From positions 4,301,001 to 4,365,000 of the forward strand of contig JBBMNZ010000030.1 in NCBI GenBank assembly GCA_037954325.1: DNA of 64,000 bases. Direction: 5' to 3'. Positions within the stretch are counted from its first letter, which is position 1, and each line of letters starts with the position of its first letter. This DNA comes from Fistularia commersonii (taxonomy: Eukaryota; Chordata; Actinopteri; Syngnathiformes; Fistulariidae). This document shows, piece by piece, positions 57,266 through 64,000 of this stretch. The notes beneath the pieces are model-generated. The model was not told where the DNA came from and searched no databases. It worked only from the letters and a program-made list of their open reading frames with translations. Made by a program: the position numbers and the translations under genes.

Positions 57266-58740
57266 GCCGGGCTTGTGGCCTTCGATGTTCCAGTCGCAGA
57301 CTTAAAACTGGCAGTCGCAAGGAAATCGTAAGGGAACAATCATCTCAGTCATTTAGTGCGAGCCATTAATCTTAAGTATGACAATCGTAGCTCGGTCTGT
57401 TCCTCGTCTTAGAGCCTATGTTTGAAAATATCAAACATATTGATATGAAAGATATGTAAAGACTGAATCAACAACAAATAGATGAGCGCCGACAAAACCG
57501 GAAAAAGGAGAACTTTAGATAAATGAATGCTACAGCTGTATTGGCGGCAGAGACGGTATTTGTTGTCGGTATGGATGAACGTGAACGAAAGGACGTCCCG
57601 ATCAGAACGGAGCCTCCAGGAAAAAGATCGGATGGTGGAGCCGTGAGCATAACAGTCCAGTTCCATGTCAACACGCCAACATATCACCACCGAGTGGAGA
57701 AGGAAAAGCAAAAATAATAATACATTTAATTTGAGTTGCCATACATTGGATTCACTTCATCTTTATCTCACGTATTTTAAATATTTATGTTTATTTATGT
57801 ACTCTAGGTTGGTATGCTACCCCTTGTGCCCTCTGCCAACATGGACGACATGGACAAAAAAAAAACCTTCTTTGATTCTGACTGTTGGACTAAAATAGCA
57901 GGAGCTCTGAAAAAATGACTGAAAGACACCAATTGAAGTTTTCCATGACTCTTTTTAAAATATTTACTAAGTCTCAGCTAAGCCAGACAATGCTAAGACT
58001 ATGCTAAGACTTAAGTTTCTAAAAATGAGTCCTCGCTCTGTGATTGGTAGAACTCATAAGCCACGCGTATTACCATGTACTTCCTGGGGTGTACCAGTTT
58101 TTTTTAAAACTATTGCGGTCACAGGTCAGCTGTTTACAACAGAATAAGCAGAAAATGTAGCGATGAAGATGTCCATGGTCTTCACGCCGGCTGAAATACA
58201 GAGGGGTTTCCTGGCTTCGCAGCAGAACATAAACATTTTAACCAAATCAGCATGGAGTCGGCTAAAAGTCGAGTTTTTCCACGAATATAAACACATCAAC
58301 CCATCTGACGGTTTGTTAGCTCGGGTTTGCTTTTGAGCGTGCGCGTCGCAGACATCACGTCACACCGCTCATCACACGCAACAAACTAAAACTTTCCGGT
58401 GCAGAAGGAAGAGGAGGAAGAGGATAGTTCCTATAAAGGAATTTGAGCGGGATGCTTTTTTTAAAGCAGCTGTAGAATGAAAAGTCGTGCCATTTCTATC
58501 AAAAACAAGGCCTTGTAACTGTACAGAACGTTTCCTTTCAGTGGCTCGTCTTTTCATAAACTATTTATCAACCTTTGAAAGCGAAGCTTAGCGGAGCTGT
58601 CGCGTTAATTGCTCAGATGTATGACCGTATTCATTTAGATGATAAAAGATTACATGTCGGACGGCGGGCTGGGGAGGTGGTGGTGGGGGGGACGGCAACA
58701 CTTTCAGTCTTTTTCTTTCGGAGCGAGAAGCAACAAACTG
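57266..58740. other. Intronic, no gene
   Basis: The frames at 57409-57717 on both strands have no domain. 58130-58330 is complex sequence that may belong to a degenerate transposon, but I cannot define ends. Confidence 0.4.
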
Positions 58741-58747
58741 TTTGCAC

Positions 58748-58778
<31 letters not shown>

Positions 58779-59177
58779 TGTGTTTGGGGACTGTGGGGGT
58801 GTATTGAAACATTAATGGCACAGAGACACAGCGAGTGAGAACAATGTGTTTCTATGGTCTGCTGCTCTCTCCATTATCCTTCAAGACAGAAATACAAGAA
58901 TTCAATTAAAAGACCATGTAGTGACCTTAACACACATGCACGTGCACGGATACGCACGTTGTTGATGTATCAATTTATCATCGTCTGTCATTCGGCCACT
59001 GTCGACTGCATATCCTCACTGGACCGTTGGCATTGCATACAGTCTGTGTGTGTGTGTGCGTGTGTGTGGGTGTGTGTGTGGATATGGGTGTGTAAGATGC
59101 CCACTCCACTCCATAATGAGCATTGTTGTTCCCAACTCTTAAGATGGTGTTAGCTCCAGTAGGACCCCTAATGCATC

Positions 59178-59219
<42 letters not shown>

Positions 59220-59445
59220 TGTGTGTGTGTGTGCTTGTGTGTGTGTGGGCGTGCACGCAAATCCATGTGTGCCCAAGTCATTTGGTATGCGGTGCTGCAC
59301 GCCTTCCCGCGTTATTAAACATTAAAACTTGATGACAGAATGCAGCTCACAGGGTGAGCTCTAGTGTGTTGGTTTTGCAACACAGTCAAGTGCACTCCAA
59401 GAAACACACACACACACACACTCAGTCACACACGCTGGCGGTCTC
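58741..59445. repeat. Cluster of GT/CA microsatellites
   Basis: GT runs at 58746-58783, 59043-59083 and 59180-59248, and a CA run at 59404-59421. Interspersed unique DNA is short. His/Thr- and Cys/Val-rich frames here are repeat translations. Confidence 0.85.
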
Positions 59446-59764
59446 AAGACACTCCCACACCAGAGGATTTTAATGACAGCTTTTTATAGCAGATTTGTGA
59501 GGTAGGGGGTTTGCCAATTATTATTACACAATAGCAAAATGAAGCCACCGAGTTTTGTGGATCCATCATCTTCCCTGCCGATGTAGCCGCTTGATGAAGA
59601 ACCGAGGGAACGCATCTTTCAAACTCTGTTTTTTTTTTTTTTTTGCACCAAGGAGGTCTCTGGTTGGATTCCGACAGCGTCTCCATGTTCTCCTCGTGTC
59701 TGCATAAGTTTCCAAAAGGTTCTCAGGTTTCCTCCTACAATCCAAAAACATCAGAAACTCGAAA
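59446..59764. other. Intronic, no gene
   Basis: Poly-T at 59628-59644; nothing else recognised. Confidence 0.5.
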
Positions 59765-61260
59765 TTTTCCAGATATGTGGATGACAGAATGAATGCTTGT
59801 ATGTCTCTATATGATGTGCACGAGTGAATGGATTTTGGTTTGTATCCACATTAAATTTCAATGAGAGGCTGAATGGTGGCGTGTCTCTTAGTTACATGCG
59901 ATTAAAATAGTGAATTACTATATCACTCAATTAGATGTTAATGAATGGTATTTATCTACATTACATTTGAATGAGATGGTCAAATGGTTGTCTATCTGAA
60001 GTGAATGATTTTATGTCTCTATATGATGTGTGGATGGGAAAGTGAATGGTTTTAAATCTCTATCTGATGTAAATAAATGAATGGTATGTATCTACATTAC
60101 ATTTAAATGAGAGGGTGAATGGTTGTTTGTCTGTATGACATAAATGAAACAGCTAACGGTTGTCTACATTATCCAAATGACATGGTGAATAGTTGTGTCT
60201 TAATGTCATGTGAGTGTATAGGTTTTTGTCTGTATGAAGTGAATGAAAGAGTGAATTATTTTATGTCTGTATGATATGAATGAGTGAATGGATGTTGGTT
60301 TGTATCTACATTGCTTTTAAATGAGAGGGTGAATAGCTGTCTCTTGATGTCATGTGAGTGAGTGAGCGGCTTTATGCATCTACATGATGCGTGAATGAAG
60401 AAGTGATTGGTTTTAATTCTCTAAACATACAATTTAAAGAGTGAATGGTCGTATTTCTCTTTTTTTACATAATAGAGAAAGTGAATTGCCATATCCCTCT
60501 ATATAATGTGAATGAGTGAATGGATGGTTTGTATAAACATGACATTTGAAGGGTGACTGGTTGCATGTCTGTATATGATGTGTGAGTGAGAGAGTGAATA
60601 GCAGTTTGTCTACTTGACACGAACAGTGACGTGCAGTCAGGGGAGGCAGGAGAGACCGTGCCTCACTTGCCAATCTTGGTAGGAAAGAAATGTAAAATGA
60701 AAAATAAGAATTACATATTATTTTTATCAGTGATTTGCACTATAAAGGTATTTCTTATTTAAGTTCACCAGTTTAAGAGAGTTTTTCTCCTCATAATCAC
60801 TGGATTTTCACATTTACTATTCAAATAAGAGATTTGCATTGAGACCGTAGACTATTGAGCCTCAACATAGATTGCGCTTAGTGCTCTGCACTAAGACCGT
60901 ATTTCTTTCTCTCTGTGTCACTTTTAAATTATTTTGCCATTCATTTCCAATGAACAATGTTTTTTTTGTCGATAACTGTGTGTGTGTCACTAGTTTCTTG
61001 TGCTGAGCGATCATAAAACTGCTGCAAAGAGCCTCTGAGGGAGGCATGCAGTTCTCCTGCCTCATGGTCGGGGGCGCTCGTGATTCTTCTTGCAACTCCT
61101 CTGCTTTTTTGGTGAATTAGCTACACTGTAGAGTTCATAGGTTTGTGAATCTGATTTGTTATAAAGTCAGTGCCTCACCAGCCATGAACCTCATCGCACG
61201 TCACTAGAAGTGAATGAAACAGTGAAGGATTTGATGTGTGTGGAAATGCCACAATTAGAA
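59765..61260 (+). repeat. Diverged ~50-bp minisatellite (L2 3'-UTR type), interrupted by a transposon
   Basis: Repeated GTGAATGGTT(G/T)-ATGTCT-TATATGATGT-(A)ATGAGAG units, with a second unit type carrying TTGGTTTGTATC(T/C)ACATT, run from 59765 to 60624. They resume at 61208 (GAAGTGAATGAAACAGTGAA) to about 61240. The core motif is the same as in 16378-16730 and, reversed, 1165-1245. The transposon at 60625-61207 splits one unit. Confidence 0.75.
60625..61207 (+). mobile_element. Non-autonomous DNA transposon, family A, complete copy
   Basis: The left end is CAGTGACGTGCAGTCAGGGG and the right end is GCACGTCACTA(G), an inverted repeat of about 10-11 bp. Subterminal GTGCCTCAC and AGTGCCTCACCAGCC motifs are also related. 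The interior matches the reversed 1-500 copy. It interrupts the minisatellite cleanly: joining the flanks restores a GACACGAAGTGAATGAAAC unit. The duplication is not clear (perhaps GAA). No transposase. Confidence 0.78.
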
Positions 61261-64000
61261 AACAACCAACTAAACAAAACAAAACAGGTCAGTCCTAGTC
61301 GCCTGAACAGGAACTCTAATATGTAATGTGATAATATTAGCAGTATAAATTTGTAACAGTCCAATTATGGCGATGGTGGGTATGAGTATTAAAGCGGATT
61401 TAGAGACTGTCTCTGAAACAGAGCGGTAAACGAAACGGCAATTTTCAACAGAGCCAATCCTTTGGAGAAAAAAAAAAGAAAAAAATTCTTCGGAAATTCC
61501 ATTAGCCATCATTTCTTCAGGGGAAGGTAATGAAAGGTTTATGAACTGGCCGTCTGGAGAATAATGAGCCGGGTGTTTGGCAACCACTGAACTCCGTGAT
61601 GTATTTAGGTGACATTTTCTTTTTTTTTTTTTTTTTTTTTTTTTTCAAAGGGATTTTGATATTTTATTCTCAAGCAGGATTATTATGAGGACTTATCTAC
61701 TCCCATCGGGAAAGTCAAAATAATCTAGATCCTTCATTTGTCCACAATTAGGCCAGCTGCTTTGCGGATTCACCGCATTTACCACATTATTGTTTAATGT
61801 TTTTCTACTTGTGTTGGGCTTTTAGTTTTGACACTCATAGAACTGGTTTATTTACAAGGGTACGCGAGCTGTTACGTGTTTGCTCTCGTCCTCCATTCAG
61901 ATGTTCTTCTCCATCTGAAAGGGAGCAGCAGAGCATCTCCTCCATCGCTTCAGGCGCTGCGACGGTCTACCCGCAAAGTTCTGGCCCGTTGCTCTGCACA
62001 ATGGCATTATTTTTCATTATACATATATATTATTTTTCTTTTTTTTTTTCCATTTTTTTTAGTTTTTGTATTTATTTTTCTATTTCATTATCCACACTGT
62101 TTATTCTGCACTTGGATCCAACAAGGGACCCTCTTGCTGGGTGGCAAAGAACCGTTAGTGACACTACCATTCTCACTTTTACTTATTAAAAAAAAAAAAA
62201 AAAAAACAGATTTTGCATGTGATAATTGTAATTTTTTTTTTTATTCATATTTTTTTCCCCCACTTAGCAAGGACAGGTTTATAAAACTCAGAAGAGGGCT
62301 ACCTCCACATTACTGGTTACTGCAGGCTATTAAACGATCACAATAAACACAAAGGTTTTTGATTGTTGTTTCTGTCGAGGGTCCGTGTTCCTGCTGCTAC
62401 TGCACAATAATGACTCTAATTTCACGAGCAGAATGTTTTTAGGAGCGAAACAAAGTGTGTGTGTGTGCATATTGTGTGTATGATCTTCCGCTGAGGGTGT
62501 GTAGGAGGAAAATGGAGAATCCGGGTGAGAACCTGAACAGGTGCAAAAAAACCAAACAAACTCCAGAATTGAGGAACTGCATGGGTCTTGAACTCATAGC
62601 CAGCGCCCACCCCCACTTCCTGCTTTTGTTTATTTTACTTTATATATTATATATCACTCCAAATATGCATGCATTCTTCTCGTATTTTCATGTCTTCTTC
62701 TTACTATTATCATTGTTTTTGTTGGTGATTATTATTTTGTGTGTTTTTGTGAGAAAGTCAGCAAATCATGGCAGCAGCACTCACAATTTTCAGAGAATTC
62801 AAATAAATCCATATGAAAATACACATTATTATACACATACATACATTTGTATGGATATACATACATACATTTAAGTATCATGTATGATTATTATTGTTAT
62901 TGTTTTTTTTTTTTTTATGGCAGTAGCCATTTCAGACCAAAAAATAAAAAAATATGAAAATACGCATTATTATATATCAATTATACATGCATTTTAATAT
63001 TATCATTTATTATTATTATTAGTAGTAGTAATGTTTTTGTTGTTGTGGTCATTTTTTTTTTTTTTTTGGGTGTTTTCATAGGAAAATCAACAAATCAGCA
63101 GTACTTTCCCATCAATTTTCAGACACTTCCAATAAATACAGAAAAATAATTGTTGATCTCATTTTCCGATTGGGAATAGATCCGCGAAGTATGAAATGAA
63201 AGCTATAAAATCAGCTATGTGAGAATGTCACGTGCGGATGATACTGCTGGGCCGGAGCAGCTCCTGGAGACTTCACGCTCGTCCTGATATACGGCCACGG
63301 GCCTTCTTGCTCTTTTCCCCGCGGCGTCTCATTCCGCGCGGCACAGCCTTGCGCACACGGAGTGCGTTATTTTTAATATCCAAATAGACTTTGTTCCTGG
63401 GATGTGTTTAGAGCGAAACCAGAAATATGGCCTCCATAAAAGAGACCTTGGGTGTTTTTTCGACGTCCTGTTATTCATAGACCCGGCTTTGCCTGGTGTT
63501 TTTTTTTTTTTTTTTTTTTTTTGATTATTATAAATATTATTAATACACTATTAAATAAAAGCAGTGACATTTACAGCATGACAATATAGGCACACATATA
63601 CTGTGAGAGCAGGGGAACTAAAGGAGGCAGAGAAGTAATAACCCCCCCTTTACTACCTGTCTCAGTCAAATAACCGGACAGCCGTCCTTATCATACATGC
63701 AGCCCTTCATCCGAGCCCCCGTGTCTCCTTCGAGGAACACGTCCTCCGTTGTCCATCAGGCACTTGGGCTGTCAGGACAATGCTCAGCGAGCATGACCCA
63801 AAGGTCCTCCGGCATGTAAAAAGCAAGGTGAAATCGCAGCACTGTCCAGACGCTGTGGAATTTAATGTGAGAAAGCCGACCGGTTCTTAAACCTGGCAAA
63901 AACAAAAACAAAAAAAAAGCTGATTTATTCCATGCAACGCTTGGATTATGGCTCTCTAACCCCGCCGCCCGGCAATCATGAATCCGAATCCCGACAATCA
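61261..64000. other. Intronic, no gene
   Basis: Poly-T at 61620-61645 and 63499-63522, poly-A at 62188-62206, and AT-rich or ATT-triplet sequence at 62630-63020. The 130- and 172-codon plus frames (61797-62189, 61828-62346) and the 139-codon frame (62455-62874) are rich in Phe/Leu/Ile/Tyr from T-rich DNA and have no domain. 63200-63480 and 63640-63900 are complex, unrecognised sequence. Confidence 0.45.

Noticed and set aside
61828..62346. 172-codon plus frame rich in Phe/Leu/Ile
   Set aside because: Composition follows T-rich DNA, it overlaps another frame of similar character, and no domain or splice support is seen.

Overview
This window looks like intronic DNA from a teleost fish, probably a percomorph. 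The evidence is one recognisable vertebrate exon in a sea of non-coding sequence, dense CA/GT microsatellites, long poly-T runs, and many repeat families I recognise from fish genomes: L2-type LINE tails, pogo/Tigger and hAT non-autonomous elements, a Penelope-like element and tRNA-derived SINE pieces. There are no operons, prokaryotic genes or viral genes.

The only coding feature I can support is one 223-bp exon on the + strand at 34808-35030. It encodes the first half of a CUB domain that matches, as I remember it, the N-terminal CUB domain of CSMD3 (CUB and Sushi multiple domains 3). The first 34.8 kb would then lie in the upstream intron and the last 29 kb in the downstream intron. No other exon, tRNA, rRNA or miRNA could be supported.

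Layout: 1-500 is a transposon copy cut by the window edge. 1.06-2.6 kb holds an L2 tail and a compound CA-rich tandem array. 7.9-12.3 kb has two MITE copies, a LINE reverse-transcriptase fragment with a nested retroposon, and a Tigger element. 14.2-19 kb has a second Tigger-like relic, an L2 tail, a minisatellite, and a 1.2-kb pogo-like element with intact ends and part of its transposase. 22.4-23.1 kb is a hAT-type MITE. 26.1 kb is a LINE tail. 28.9-29.5 kb is AT-rich triplet sequence. 32.0 kb is a third MITE copy. 33.8-34.5 kb has retroposon tails. 34.8 kb is the csmd3 exon. 35.4 kb is a MITE. 38.7-39.6 and 40.6-41.3 kb are two different tandem arrays. 43.3-45.8 kb has a Penelope-like relic and a MITE. 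47.2-48.3 kb has a perfect (TG)61 tract and a LINE tail. 51.5 kb is a MITE. 53.3-53.6 kb is CpG-dense. 54.8-56.1 kb has a pogo-like MITE, a SINE and a Penelope tail. 59.8-61.3 kb is a minisatellite with a transposon inserted in it.

The genes do not form a pathway. What can be read is the layering of mobile elements: Tigger next to a LINE, a retroposon inside that LINE, and a MITE inside an L2-derived minisatellite. I did not find a novel multi-gene system. The most interesting signals are the apparent L2-tail origin of the minisatellites, two VNTR arrays built around internal CA runs, and a family of MITEs whose ends resemble those of transposase-bearing pogo-like elements. All family names come from recognition without a database search.
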